Assembly: GCA_003508835.1 (NCBI GenBank)
Contig: PUFA01000068.1
Location: 5,270,001-5,334,000, forward strand
Length of the DNA stretch: 64,000 nucleotides
Source of the DNA: Eonycteris spelaea
Taxonomy: Eukaryota > Chordata > Mammalia > Chiroptera > Pteropodidae
Reading direction: 5' to 3'
Below the pieces are notes generated by a model that did no database searches, was not told where the DNA came from, and worked only from the letters and a program-made list of their open reading frames with translations. Positions 10,440-21,042 of this stretch are shown here, in pieces; positions within the stretch are counted from its first letter, which is position 1; every line of letters starts with the position of its first letter. Both the position numbers and the translations under genes were made by a program.

Positions 10440-10958
10440 ATGCCTTTTAACAGACACTATTAATGCCCCTGGTGTGTAATGCCTCTGGTGGGTATGCCCA
10501 CATACCTTTCATCAACTCCTGAGTCCACCAACAGCGACAATACGTAATTTCCAGAACACTGCATCTTTCTACCTGTGTCTCTCTGCTCCTCTATCTGTGG
10601 GCTTTCTCCAGGACACAAAACTTGTTCAATCCATCCAAAGAAGTCCAGAAGTGCCAGCCAGAGACAATCTTCAACCAATGAGGGACAAGAGCCTGGAAAA
10701 ATACTCCAGCTTGCATGATTCCAGGTGGGACAATTCTGAAGTATACTCAATTCAGCTCTTCAGTCCCTTTGGGACTGAGCCCCAGTTGGCCACAGTGGAA
10801 CCTCCTCACTTAAACACCTTCAGTGGCTTTTTCCTTTCTGTCACTCTCCCTTCATCCTCCCTTGTGCTTCTTGGATCGCCTCCCAAATAAACTACCTGCA
10901 CCCAAGCCCTCACCTCAAGGTTGGCTTTTGCAGGAACCCAAAGGTAGATACTCTCCTG
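10440..10958 (+). mobile_element. Possible LTR, sense, with polyA signal
   Basis: The 3' part is characteristic: cttggatcgcctcccaaata then aactacctgcacccaagcc, ending near tttgcaggaaccca. This resembles the R/U5 end of an ERVL-class LTR with AATAAA near 10887. The left limit is a guess. Confidence 0.4.
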
Positions 10959-11103
10959 GGAGCACCAGAATTTTCCTTCTCTGCTATTGAGATAGTTTGT
11001 TTCCCTCCTCTGGTAGCTCAGCACTGCTTTTTCTCACAATGTCGCTCTCTCCTTAACAGGAATTCTGTACCTACTTTATGAAAAATTTCCCTCTTTCTCA
11101 ATC

Positions 11104-11134
<31 letters not shown>

Positions 11135-11274
11135 CACTCGCTGTGTCTTTTATGTATGGTTGTTTTATGTGTGTTTCTTCTGTGAGGACATGTGCTTAAG
11201 GTAAATGGAGTAACATCAGGGCACTCCAGCTAGAAAAGCTTATTTTGTCCTCATCCAACCAGTACACAGCTGCT
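10959..11274. repeat. (TC)n-rich stretch within unassigned sequence
   Basis: 11101-11148 is an imperfect CT/CTGT microsatellite. The flanks are unassigned. Confidence 0.6.
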
Positions 11275-11585
11275 GGAACTGGGATCTGGGAGTCTGGCCT
11301 CTTGTCCATTTGTACCATTCACTTGTTAGCTTTGGACACATCACATACATTTCGAGCATCTGTTTCTTTATCTCTCGAACATAAGAGTTGTCCTTGGAGA
11401 GCTGAGAGGTATCTAGGTTGCAGAAAGAGAGCCAGAGGTGACATTATTCACCAGATGAGCAGGTCATGCCTCCTCCAGTTCCTCAGTTACCCTGGTGTTC
11501 TTTCCTTGTAAAACTAGAGAGTTGGTCCAAATGGCCTCTCACCTCCTCCAGCTCTATAAAGCCACAGAATCTAGTCCCTTCCACT
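11275..11585 (+). repeat. MIR/MIR3-type SINE
   Basis: Begins with ggagtctggcctcttgtcca, continues gcatctgtttctttatctct, and the MIR3-type end is clear at 11505-11580 (gagttggtccaaatggcctc then cctccagctctataaagcc). The two pieces may be one element with an insertion at about 11420-11500. Confidence 0.55.
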
Positions 11586-12135
11586 GGTAACATTAGGAGA
11601 TAATTACCAAAGTGTAGAATGAGAAAAAAAGTGAGTGGCTTGATTTAGTTGATGTCGTTTTCAAGGCAGAGCAACCTGCCCTATGACAAGTGGATAATCA
11701 AGAAGAAATAACATGTGGCTGCTCTGAGACCCTGCTGCCTACTGGGCTCATGGGAGGAAAGGCATCAACGAGTGCCTTCTGGCCAGAAATGCTGGGATGG
11801 TTCTTGATGCCTCTAGAGCCTTTGCCTCTGAGTTCTCCACAGAGCATAATTCATGTGTATGAAATATTTAATGAAGAAAATGAAAGTGCACCTTGTTTCT
11901 CCAGATGGCATGATCACAAAGTGTCCTGGATGCCACCTCCTAAATACAGGCTGCCTTCACAGCTAGAGCTAACTACAGAACATGTAGAGGACAAAAAGCA
12001 ACTTTCTCTGCTTTAATACTGTTTTTTTGTGGTTATAAAAGAATACATGTTCCTTGCAGGGAATTTTTAAAATTCAGCACAAAGGAGACCCTGAACCCTG
12101 GGTCCCGTGAAGGGTTGCAGGCAGCCTGTGGGACA
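11586..12135. other. Unique sequence
   Basis: No repeat recognised. A 108-codon plus-strand frame at 11690-12016 has no domain, signal or transmembrane pattern, so it is not called. Confidence 0.4.
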
Positions 12136-12139
12136 CTGA

Positions 12140-12298
12140 CCTGCTGAGAAAATGCTTTCATCTCCCCAAGTCACAGATCTCTCGTTTGGAAAATGGTAGC
12201 AATAACACATCCCTTGCAGAGCTGCTGAGAGGATCAAATGGAATAGAGGATGTGCAAGTACTTCACACACTGTAGCTGCCTCCTTGACTGAGAAGGGC
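12140..12298 (+). repeat. MIR SINE, degraded
   Basis: cacagatctctcgtttggaa, atggtagcaataacacatcc, ctgctgagaggatcaaatgg follow the MIR order from the core onward. Confidence 0.6.
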
Positions 12299-12304
12299 GT
12301 ATGC

Positions 12305-12562
12305 TTAGTGGTTAAACACAGAGGTGCTGCAGCCTAAAGGCTCAGAGTCAGCTTCCAGCTGCCACTCACTGATTGTTTCACTGATTTTAACACCTTAAGC
12401 AAGTTCTTTACCTCTGGTGCCTGTTTTCTTACCTGCCAAATGAGGTTGATAATAATATCTGCCTCAAAGCGGGGTTTTGGGGATGAATTCTGGCCATTTA
12501 CATGAAACTCTCCAGGCAGTATCTGGCCAAGTTGAGTCCTCAACAAAAGGTAAGCCATTATA
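12305..12562 (+). repeat. MIR SINE
   Basis: agtggttaaacacagaggtg (tRNA A-box side), caagttctttacctctggtg, ttcttacctgccaaatgagg and gataataatatctgcctcaa give a nearly full-length MIR. Confidence 0.8.
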
Positions 12563-12564
12563 TT

Positions 12565-12665
12565 TATAATTTAGCATATGCTCCATGAAGGCGAGAATGT
12601 TGTTCTATTTCCAGATACTGCACAATGCCTGACACATAATGAATAGTAAATCGATATTTCTTGTC
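12565..12665 (+). repeat. L2 LINE 3' end
   Basis: gctccatgaaggcgagaatg, then tgcacaatgcctgacacata and atgaatagtaaatcgatat match the standard L2 3' terminus. Confidence 0.75.
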
Positions 12666-13200
12666 ACCTTTCCCTCCCTCGGACACCATGTGGTCTCTTC
12701 TCCAGGCAAAACCTCCCTGGTCTTCCAGTTGCATCTCAGCTGACGTGGACTCTAGAATGTGTCCCTGCTCCGTTCATTTCTGTTCATTTGTGCCTCTCTT
12801 CAAACACAGTGCCCAGCCCAGGAGAAGGGCTGTGGGTTAACTGAAGGGCCTCCAAATCATAGTCCTCTGGTTGGGACCATTTTTGACACTGAATGTGTGA
12901 GTGCGGGCTGAGGTGAACTGAGGTGGTATATCTTATCCAAAATGGTGTGACCTCGCTGACAGGCAGTGTGACAGCTGGGCCCATAACCACTGCCAGCCCA
13001 GAAGTTGTGTCTACAAGCCAGAGCGGGCCTCAGTCCAGAGACGTTTTCGGCAGATCTGCCTATGCCTACAAAGGCTGGAGGAAAATAAAAACTGCCATTG
13101 AAGCTACTTGGCATCAAACAGATAGACAATGAATGAAAAAAATATAGGACTCGAAGAATTCAACAGTAACTACACTTTCCTACTGAATGTAAGAGGCTGC
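12666..13200. other. Unique sequence
   Basis: Frames up to 90 codons overlap on both strands at 12784-13132, without recognisable features. Confidence 0.4.
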
Positions 13201-13204
13201 CTTG

Positions 13205-13405
13205 TGTAATATAACAGCACTGGACATGGCTCAGAAGACTCAAATTCTGCTGCATTCCTTCTCTGAAACTCAGGTTCCTTACCTGGAAAATGGAGATAAA
13301 ATTATCTACATATTTCTTCTCTCTCTCATTGTGAAGAGCAATATAAGGTAATGAACCTAAGAGTCTGGAAATTGTAAAGGGCCACATAAACTTAAGGAAG
13401 ATCAA
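13205..13405 (+). repeat. MIR SINE
   Basis: aaactcaggttccttacctg, gaaaatggagataaaattat and attgtgaagagcaatataag follow the MIR core. Confidence 0.65.
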
Positions 13406-13479
13406 CTGTATTTTTGTATTTCTTTTTTAGCTGCAAAGAAAAATGATAACAATAACATTTTTAAGATTTGCAGGACTCT

Positions 13480-13572
13480 CAGTCCCATGAGTGCTTGCAC
13501 TGTATTCCTACCCCTAACACAAAGTCTGGCAACTGTAGATGCTTAATAAATATCTGATAAATAAAGAATTAA
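13480..13572 (+). repeat. L2 LINE 3' end
   Basis: ctacccctaacacaaagtct, then ggcaactgtagatgcttaat and aaatatctgataaataaag match the final 80 bases of L2. Confidence 0.65.
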
Positions 13573-13639
13573 TGGCTACCACAAGCATTTCCATGTTTCT
13601 AATCTTTAGGACTCAAGGAAACACCATTTTTCTTAAGTG

Positions 13640-13855
13640 AAAAAAGCATGACTTAGTGACTCAGACAGACCTGGGTTCAAACCCAGACTCGACCACTTAA
13701 TAGCTCTCTAAGGCTAAAAATCAGTCAATGGCTCTGAGCCTTCGTGTCCTCTTCAGGAAACTATGGACCATGTGCCCTCATCATACCAAGTTGCTGTGAG
13801 GGAAAATAATGAAATAAATGTATGTAAAGCTCTTAGTCGTTATTAGTAAGTCTCT
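13640..13855 (+). repeat. MIR SINE, near full length
   Basis: gacctgggttcaaacccaga (B-box region), gaccacttaatagctctcta, ttcaggaaactatggaccat, aagttgctgtgagggaaaat and tgtatgtaaagctcttag. Confidence 0.85.
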
Positions 13856-14290
13856 GATGTTTTTCTCAATTCAAAAAAGTTAGTTTCATATTAAGTCAGA
13901 ATCATAAAGATTCTTAAATATTCTTTATTCCAATTTTATAAGTGGAACCCACCAAGTGCAGAAAGCTCTCAGTTGTGTTCAAGTTGCCTTCCATCTGGGG
14001 CACCTGGGTGTCTTGGGAGGTGCCACAGCGCAGATAGAGACCCCAGCAGGGGCCTGTGTCCACTGTCTCCCAGACAGTGCAAAGAGCCCCAGCTCCTGGT
14101 GCCTGCCTCCAAGAGGGCAGGGAACGGAGGGATTAGGGATTATAACCGTGAGAGTTTGTGTCATTTTTCTTAGTTGAGCTTCCTGATCTGCAGATTTCTT
14201 TATAGTTATTTGTACCTGATGAAAGAAATTTAAAATTTTTGGAACTGAGCATAAACCAGAAAGTGTGACCATTATCCTTGGTGGGTTTGG
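13856..14290. other. Unique sequence
   Basis: G+C rises at 13980-14130. Frames of 66-97 codons overlap in three phases and look random. A 12-base resemblance to a carnivore SINE start near 13998 does not extend. Confidence 0.4.
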
Positions 14291-14321
14291 TTTTTTTTCT
14301 TTTGCTTTTTTTTTTTTTTTT
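14291..14321. repeat. Poly(T) tract
   Basis: Interrupted T run, 31 bases. No retroposon body could be identified beside it on either side. Confidence 0.8.
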
Positions 14322-14822
14322 AATGATTGTATATTTTAATTACTGTAATCTCCACCTGCTTTTTTTTTTCAATTAGAGAAAAAGTACTGGAGCACATATC
14401 CTATGACATTTCTCTAAAGATGCAAAGGACTTAGATTATGCATAGCTCATTATATTTCCTCAGTAATGCTCTAATTACATTTATCCAAGCCATGTGCTCC
14501 TGTTCCAGCTGAGAAACATCTACACTGAAAAGCTTCTCCTGCAGAGAAGAGCAGATGGAAAAATGATAGAAGAGGGGCTCCTTTGGGGAAAGAAGCCCAG
14601 ATGCCAACCACCAAAATTTCTACTTTGCCTATCACTGCAGAAGTATGGTAATGGCAGAATCTGAAATCAAACAAGGTGGCAACTTATCTAAATACTTTCA
14701 CAGGCATCTTTTGGCAAGATGTACAACTTCCTGATGCTGGAAGCTATGTGAGGTGTTTTAAGTGGTTTCTCATCTCTGAAAGTCCAAGCAGAGCCTGGTG
14801 ACTCTTTGGGGGGATATTGTCA
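14322..14822. other. Repeat-free island
   Basis: About 500 bases without recognised repeats, with A+T-rich homeodomain-like words (taatgctctaattacattta near 14464) in otherwise mixed sequence. Candidate conserved noncoding element by appearance only. Confidence 0.3.
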
Positions 14823-14824
14823 TC

Positions 14825-15010
14825 ATAATGATGGCTCTTATTATGTGCCAGGTGTTCTGCACTTTTCATGTCTAAGTCGCACAATAGCCATGTAATAATG
14901 TTACTCCATATTACAGATGTGAAAATTGAGGCCTAGAGAAGTTAAAATAACTTAAGGAAAGGTAGGTTGAAATAGGAACAGGGAGTCCAACTTCGAGCAC
15001 GGTCTGATCA
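14825..15010 (-). repeat. MIR SINE, antisense
   Basis: tattatgtgccaggtgttct, gcacttttcatgtctaagtc, actccatattacagatgtga and gaggcctagagaagttaaaa give a long antisense MIR. Confidence 0.85.
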
Positions 15011-15394
15011 GCAATGTCCAAGGATCCTCCCATTCTGAGGTGCAAAGACTACAATAACGCTGCCATGTGTGTACTTGCAATCATGAAAGTCCTCTGAAGA
15101 CAAGTTGCTATTGAGCCTTAAAACCTTCTCTGATTCTCAGCTTGTAGTGGCCTCTGATCACTTATTCCTATTCTTTGACCCTTCTCACCTCCCTGCACCC
15201 CATCTCCAATGAAAAGAAGAGGGGAAATGTGCAGTGATCATAAACTTTGTGGAAGACATAACTAGGTATCCTCTGTTTCACTAAGGGAAGGTGGGGATGA
15301 AGTTCCCTAACTTAGAGAGACGGAGCAACTGGTGATTCCTGCCTGAATCTGGGCAGGAGTGCCATCTGCTTTAGAAAAGTTAATGTATGTATTT
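15011..15394. other. Unassigned sequence
   Basis: Nothing clear. 15120-15200 has weak L2-like phrasing, too degraded to call. Confidence 0.35.
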
Positions 15395-15592
15395 CTTAAT
15401 AAAGCTTTACAAGGAGGGTACCATTATTAACCCCCTTTTTACAAACCTCCATTTACAAATGAGGAAATGTAAAGGACAAAGAAGTGAAATAACTTGTCTG
15501 AGCTGGTAGGAGGCAGAGCTTAGATTCAAGCCCAGGCAGTATAGCTCTAAAATCCAGATTTTAAACACTGCCATAAACCATCTCTTAAAGCA
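15395..15592 (-). repeat. MIR SINE, antisense
   Basis: ccatttacaaatgaggaaat, gaagtgaaataacttgtctg, ggcagagcttagattcaagc, ccaggcagtatagctctaaa. Near full length. A 63-codon frame on the minus strand here is a shadow. Confidence 0.85.
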
Positions 15593-15654
15593 TGCCATAA
15601 AATTCCTTGCTTACTAACACAGCATCTCATTCTCTAGTGAAGACCTTCCCAATG

Positions 15655-15765
15655 CAGTACCTTGATCTTGAACTTCTCAGCCTCCAGACCTGTGAGAAAT
15701 TAGCATTTGTTTAAGCCACCCAGTCTATGGTATTTTTGTTAAAGCAGCCCAAATGGACTAAGACA
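15655..15765 (+). mobile_element. MaLR LTR 3' end, sense
   Basis: ccttgatcttgaacttctca, gcctccagacctgtgagaaa, gtttaagccacccagtctat and agcagcccaaatggactaag are the hallmark 3' end of MLT1/MST LTRs. The 5' part is missing. Confidence 0.85.
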
Positions 15766-16695
15766 TCCATCATCAAGCATCTCAGAAAGAAAAGACAGAA
15801 TGTTTATGATAGTGGAGGAAAATCGTCAAATAATAAAGCAAAGAAGATTGGCTTCATAAATAAATTCATAACACTTGTGCTTTGATGCACTTATCTCTTC
15901 CAAATACATAGCAATGATAGCTAAAATAAAAGAAAAAGATATAGCTATGCTCAAAAACGATGCATCATTTCAGTAGACCAAAAAATTAATACAAAGAGTA
16001 TATAACAGGGACCAATGTCATAGGCCCACTGGAGTCCAGTATGTGAAGCAAGTAACAGTGGCCGAGAGTTTAGCCCCTGAAAAGACACTAGGGCTAAAAT
16101 TATTCATGCAAGATAAGAAATCAAAACCGGGGGCTTCAAGGCAGGGGCATTACATGCTTGTAAAGATGAACAAAACTGGTGCCAATTCATGGCCTGGGTT
16201 GAGGCTTTGAAGAATAGAAGGAGCTGAGAAAGGAGGGAGGCCATAGATCAGCCCAGAACTGAATACAAATAACTAAACCTGTGATATTCCAACTAGCACT
16301 ATAAAATAAGACCATCAAAATTCCATCATATGGCCTGATTCTGGACTGAGAGTTCCAGGGTGCCACTGGAAAAAAAATGCAGGGTGGTGAGATTAAGCAC
16401 ACAAGGAGAGAAAGAAGTAAACAATAACAAAAAGCAAAATAAAACACCCACATTTAAAAGTGCCAAATCTACTGTAATACAACTAACAAAATCAACAAGT
16501 GAAACATAAATTTCAGATAAATTTTTTAAAAGATAAATTTTACTAAAACTGATTTAAAATAATTATGTTTAGAATATTCAGAGATGAATAAACAACTTTC
16601 TTTAAAAAAGAACATTAAATGACATTAAAATAGGCTGAAGGTGGCTATAAAAATAATCTATTAGAAAATGTGAAGAAAAAAATTACATGTATATG
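15766..16695 (+). mobile_element. Possible old L1 5' region
   Basis: A-rich on the plus strand with ataatctattagaaaatgtg near 16657, which resembles the 5'UTR/ORF1-upstream part of old L1M elements. Middle part (16020-16400) matches nothing I can name. An 88-codon minus-strand frame at 16187-16453 is Phe/Leu/Cys-rich because it reads A-rich DNA backwards. Confidence 0.3.
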
Positions 16696-16698
16696 CAG

Positions 16699-17040
16699 CC
16701 TTGGTCCATTTGGTCTACTATAACAAATTACCATGGACTAAGGGTGGCTTATAAACAACAAAAATTTATCTTTTATAGTTCCGGAGGCTGGGAAGTTTAA
16801 GATCAGTGCTACTGGTGTGAGCCTGCTTCCTGGTTCATACATAGCCATCTTCTCACCATGTCTTCATGTGGTAAACAGGGCAAGAAGCATTTTGGGATCT
16901 CTCTTACAAAGGCACACTAATCCATTCAAGAGGGTCCCACCTCAACCTCACCTCCCAAAGGCCCCACCTCCAAATATTATCCCATTGGAGACTGGTTTGC
17001 AACATATAAATTTCAGGGGACACAAACATTGTCTATAACA
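16699..17040 (-). mobile_element. MST/THE1-type MaLR LTR, antisense
   Basis: ctactataacaaattaccat, gtggcttataaacaacaaaa, tcttctcaccatgtcttcat, ctcccaaaggccccacctcc and ggggacacaaacattgtcta follow the antisense MST/THE1 consensus over its whole length. Confidence 0.85.
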
Positions 17041-17390
17041 TATATATTTTTTTAATATTTACATATAAAACATGTGTATATATATAGGAGAATATCTTAT
17101 CTTTATGACCTCAGGGCAGAGAAGGAATATTTCATCAAGACACACACACACAAAAAGAAAGGCTGATAAATTCGACAATGAACAAATTTTAATGATTTTT
17201 TTAAAAGGTACCCTTTAAAAGAAAAACATTAAGACAAGCTGCAGACAGAGAAGATAATTTGCCACACATAATCTCTTTAGAATGGATTGATGTTTTCACT
17301 TTAGGGAAGGCAGTCACAATTTAGTAAATAGAAAAATTCCCATTTTAATATTCTTGCCATAATACCTGTAAATAATAGTAACCATAAATA
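17041..17390. other. A+T-rich, unassigned
   Basis: Begins with an AT-rich TATA-like run (17041-17090). The remainder to 17390 has no recognised repeat. Confidence 0.4.
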
Positions 17391-17394
17391 GTGT

Positions 17395-17859
17395 TTGCAT
17401 GCTTTAAAATTTATATAAGTGATATTATATTTATTATTCTAATAAATATATTTTCTCCTTCATTTTTTGTTAAATTTATATCAGTTATTTTTATTTGCTG
17501 TATAGTATTCCATTGTATGAGTACATCATAACTTTCCCTTTTTGATCCATTCTTCCACTGATAGTCATTTAAGTTTTCCTAAATTTTTTGCTACTACAAA
17601 TAATGCTGCTAAAACAGAATAGTATGACAGTTCCGTTTAGTAGTATATTTAAAAATATATTTTGTATTCTTTTATTATTTATTTCTAATTTAATTATATT
17701 GAGATCAGAGAAATGGTAATTGGCTCTTGACTTCTGAAATTTGATGAAGCTTTTTTGGTTCCTCTTACATGGACAGTTTTTTAAATGGTTCATAAATATT
17801 TTATTAAAATGTATATTCTTTATTTGTTGGGTATAAGATTTTTTCTCAATCAATTAGGT
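17395..17859 (-). mobile_element. L1 remnant, antisense, left part
   Basis: tattttatttgctgtatagt-like L1 phrasing, ccattgtatgagtacatcat, attcttccactgatagtcat, ttgctactacaaataatgct. This is the antisense reading of the L1 3' part, continuing to ORF2-like sequence. It is interrupted by a hAT element at 17860. Confidence 0.65.
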
Positions 17860-18090
17860 CATTGTGTTGGGAAGTTATGGCCTTAGGGCTAAATCTGGCC
17901 TACATCTTGTTATTGTAAAGTTTAATTTGAACACAGCCAGCTCTTTCATTTAGCTATTATCTATGGTTGCTTTGATGTTACACAGGCAAAGCTGAGTAAT
18001 TAATTGCAAAGGAACCTCATGTGGCCCACAAAACTAAAGCCTAAAATGTTTACTATTATCTGGTCTTTTACAAAAAGTTTGCCACTCCTG
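17860..18090 (-). mobile_element. Nonautonomous hAT (Charlie-group) element
   Basis: Matches the widespread MER-type hAT in the orientation beginning with the ggcccgcgggcc side: gggctaaatctggcctacat, ataaag-like centre, ctaaagcctaaaatgtttac, ending aaaaagtttgccactcctg. Flanking octamers aattaggt (17852-17859) and cattagat (18091-18098) agree at 6 of 8 positions, as expected for a decayed 8-bp hAT target duplication. Exact MER number not assigned. Confidence 0.75.
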
Positions 18091-18238
18091 CATTAGATAA
18101 AACTTTTAATTTTGTTGTTAAAAATGTCCATTCCTTACTAATTTCATATCTGTTTAATCTGTTAGTTCCTGATAGTAGTGTGTTAAAATCTCCAACTATA
18201 ACTGTAGATTTATCAATTTCTCCTTAGAATTTTGTTTT
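18091..18238 (-). mobile_element. L1 remnant, antisense, right part
   Basis: cctgatagtagtgtgttaaa, atctccaactataactgtag, atttatcaatttctccttag are the antisense reading of L1 ORF2. It continues the L1 broken at 17859. Confidence 0.75.
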
Positions 18239-18890
18239 TGATTTTAGCCTCTGGGAAAGCCATGGAGGTCCAGGACCTTCACTCTCTCCCCTGCAGCCCT
18301 TGGAATTATTTATTTTTGGATGAGTCAGGTATGAGCCCCTGTGGCCCAATCTCTAGGAAAGAAATGCTTTCACATTGTTTCTATTTATTTGACTTGAGGA
18401 AGATATTCAGTACTGACAGCTGTCAAAGAAAGACAAAATGGAACATTGTCATGTCCCGAGAACAAGCTATCAATTTCAGGCTGCAAGCCCAGCCTCTATC
18501 TGGGCTCAAACAAAAACCTCCCTGTCCTTCCCTTAAAAAAGTCTAGCAATGCTGGTTGTAAGCATAATTGTGGGAGAGGCCCAAAGCCAAGAAATGTCAT
18601 CAACGTGTTCGTCCCACAAGCTGTAGAGCAAGCACATTTGGAGAGTGACTGGCAGGATTTATTGGAGGGAAGATAATTTGCCGGCCAGAGAGAAAAACTG
18701 CATTCTGCACACTATAGGTGACTTTCTACAGTTGCTGGAGACAAATCAGGGATTAGGATACATTTTAAGTCCCACCACAGATATTGCCAGATGAAGTGGT
18801 AGACGATGTGACCCCTTGCCTAGTACTCATGTAGGAAAGTAGAGATTTGAATCTGAAAGAAGCAGATTAAAATTGAATTTTTTAAAATTT
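18239..18890. other. Unassigned sequence
   Basis: A 104-codon frame at 18232-18546 and a 76-codon frame at 18446-18676 overlap in different phases. Neither resembles a known protein, and no repeat is recognised. Confidence 0.35.
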
Positions 18891-18894
18891 CAGA

Positions 18895-19080
18895 TCAGGT
18901 CAACAAGTGTATAGTGTCCAATTATGTGCCAGGCCATGAGCAAGGCTCTTACACACTTTGTTTCATGTAAACCTCACAAAAGTTCCTGTTTCCAGGTGAG
19001 TTTACTGAGGTTACACAGCTGGCCACTGAGTGCTTTGATGTGAACCACTTTTGTCCAGCTTCGAATCCCATGCTTTCCTT
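18895..19080 (-). repeat. MIR SINE, antisense
   Basis: aattatgtgccaggccatga, ggctcttacacactttgttt, catgtaaacctcacaaaagt and actgaggttacacagctgg. Confidence 0.8.
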
Positions 19081-19274
19081 CCTTCAGAACTGAGAATTCG
19101 GAAACAAAGGTCACACAGGACACTTAGATCCATGATGCAAAGCAGCGTGGGGCAAGTGCCTCAGGAAAGGTGGGGGGTGGGGGGTGCTGCGATAGTGCAG
19201 AGAGTAGAGAAGAGAGCCGGCCCTCACTGCACACTGTCAGGGCCGCTGACTGTTATACGAGGACCTCTGGGGTA
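19081..19274. other. Unassigned sequence
   Basis: Contains a G-rich run (ggtggggggtggggggtg near 19169) with potential quadruplex character. Nothing else assigned. Confidence 0.4.
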
Positions 19275-19422
19275 AGCATGGGTGTTCTGGTTCTACAGAT
19301 AAGGAAACGGAGCTGGATTCTTGACAAGGTCACACAGCTATTAAGGTTTAGACCTCAGATTTGAACGTGGATCATTTTAATGCTAATTCCTTCCCATTAT
19401 ACCATTTTCTGGGAGATTAGAT
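19275..19422 (-). repeat. MIR SINE, antisense
   Basis: ctacagataaggaaacggag, gacaaggtcacacagctatt, acctcagatttgaacgtgga. Confidence 0.75.
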
Positions 19423-19690
19423 CAGATTTAGGGAGGCAGAAGGGGACTTTAGTAAATCTTTAGAGAGAATATGTTTCTTAAGAAGATCCATGGAAAGACT
19501 GGCGGGATTTCAATTGGTGGACATCGGAATGGGGTCTGGCATGCCAGGGAGACTGCAGGAGCAAAAATGGAAGAGCTCAGGAAGTGTTGGCAGAACGTGA
19601 GCCATGGCGTTTAGCATGAGCGAGAGGTGCAGGCAGTGGAGGGGAGATGGGGGTGCGGGCTAACTCTACAGAGGGAAAGCCTGACCAGAC
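19423..19690. other. Unassigned sequence
   Basis: G-rich, no repeat recognised. Confidence 0.35.
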
Positions 19691-19801
19691 TTAAAAAGTT
19701 AAACATCGAGTTACCATATGACCCAGCAATTCATTCCTAGATATACAGTCAAGAGAAATGAAAGCCCATGTCCACACAAAAACTACATGTCCATAGAAGC
19801 A
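19691..19801 (+). mobile_element. L1M 3' fragment
   Basis: gttaaacatcgagttaccat, atgacccagcaattcattcc, aagagaaatgaaagcccatg and tccacacaaaaactacatgt mark the end of L1 ORF2 and start of the 3'UTR. It stops in ccatagaagca, where the consensus continues. Confidence 0.85.
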
Positions 19802-20058
19802 CAACTGAGGCAGGACGTTCGCAGCGAGGGGGGCAGCCATTGGGTTTGTGGAAAGAGCTCCGGAAGCAACAAAGCTGAGGTTAGATCAGCAGAGTTTTGC
19901 CATCTGTATATGGGCAAAGGGGTACAGAAAATTAGGTACCACAAGTGACTAGGAGATGTAGGCCAGAAGAAACAAAGCTGTCAGTATCCATAGATGATGT
20001 GTATCCACGCAAAAGTCCCAAGACTTTTATTAGTCAAATTATTAGATATGAAATGTTG
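19802..20058. other. Foreign block between two L1 pieces
   Basis: About 255 bases lie where the L1 consensus has only about 80. The block includes tttgtggaaagagctccgga and ttttgccatctgtatatggg, weakly MIR-like. Origin not determined. Confidence 0.4.
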
Positions 20059-20490
20059 GTAGGTAAAAAAATATATATATATATATGGTATATACATATA
20101 ATGGAATATTATTTAGCCTTAAAAGGGAAGGAAATTCTAACATAAACTACAACATAATAAACCTTGAAGACATTACGTTAAGGGAAATAAACCATAACAA
20201 AAGGAAAATATCTACTTATATGTAGTAGTCAAATTCACAGAGACAGAAAGTAGAATGGTAGTTGACTAGAGCTAGAAGTGGAGTGGGGAATGGGGAATGA
20301 TTGCTTAATGAATACAAAGTTTCAGTTTGGGAAGATGAAAACATTGTATAAATGGATACTTGTGATGGCTGTACAGTAATGTGAATGTACTTAATGCTAC
20401 TAAACTGTACACTTAAAATTGTTAACATGGTAAGTTTATGTTGTGTGTATTTTACTCCGATTTTAAAAATAGTATTTTAAAAAATATGTG
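20059..20490 (+). mobile_element. L1M 3' end
   Basis: tggaatattatttagcctta, gacagaaagtagaatggtag, gtgggaatgattgctta-like block, gtacagtaatgtgaatgtac, taaactgtacacttaaaatt and gtgtgtattttactccgatt follow the L1M 3'UTR. (AT)n at 20070-20086 lies at its left edge. Confidence 0.85.
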
Positions 20491-20624
20491 AATATATAAA
20501 AACTTGGAAACAAAACATTTGCTACATTATGGGGGTAGTAAGGTTGTAGGTGACTTTCTTCTATGTGTTTGTTGCTATAAAGTGTTTGCAAAGAATAAAA
20601 ACTTCAAAGATAAAAAATAGACAA

Positions 20625-21042
20625 AGGTTTGAATAGTTTTTTTTTTCCAAAAAGATATACAAATAGCTAATAAGCACAGGAAAAGATGCTCAACATCATT
20701 AATCATTAGGGAAAGCAAATCAAAATCACAATGGGATACCAGTTCATATGCATTAGGATGGCTATAATAATTTTTTTTAAATGAAAAATAACAAGTGTCA
20801 GCAAAGAGAAATTAGAACCCTTATACACTGCTGGTGGGAACATAAAATGGTGCACCTTCTTTGGCAGTTCCTCAAAATGTTAAACATCGAGTTACCATAT
20901 GACCCAGCAATGTCATTCCTAGGTATATAGTCAAGAGAATTGAAAACCCATGTCCACACAAAAACTTTACATGAATGTTCATAGGGGCATTATTCATAAT
21001 AGCCACAGAAGGACACAGCCCAAATATCCATCAACTAATGCG
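20625..21042 (+). mobile_element. L1M ORF2 end and 3'UTR start
   Basis: atacaaatagctaataagca, gatgctcaacatcattaatc, gggataccagttcatatgca, atacactgctggtgggaaca, then a second copy of gttaaacatcgagttaccat and the 3'UTR start, ending in ccaaatatccatcaactaat. It overlaps in consensus position with the piece at 19691. Confidence 0.9.

Noticed and set aside
13640..13855. tRNA-like gene (good B-box)
   Set aside because: The tRNA-like part belongs to a MIR SINE. The acceptor and anticodon stems are not intact.
13990..14030. Resemblance to the start of carnivore SINEC (ggggcacctgggtg)
   Set aside because: Only about a dozen bases match. The following sequence does not continue as a SINE, and there is no A/B box pair or CT-rich tail.
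17041..17090. TATA-box-like promoter
   Set aside because: The A+T-rich run follows an LTR end, with no initiator, CpG or downstream exon to support a promoter.
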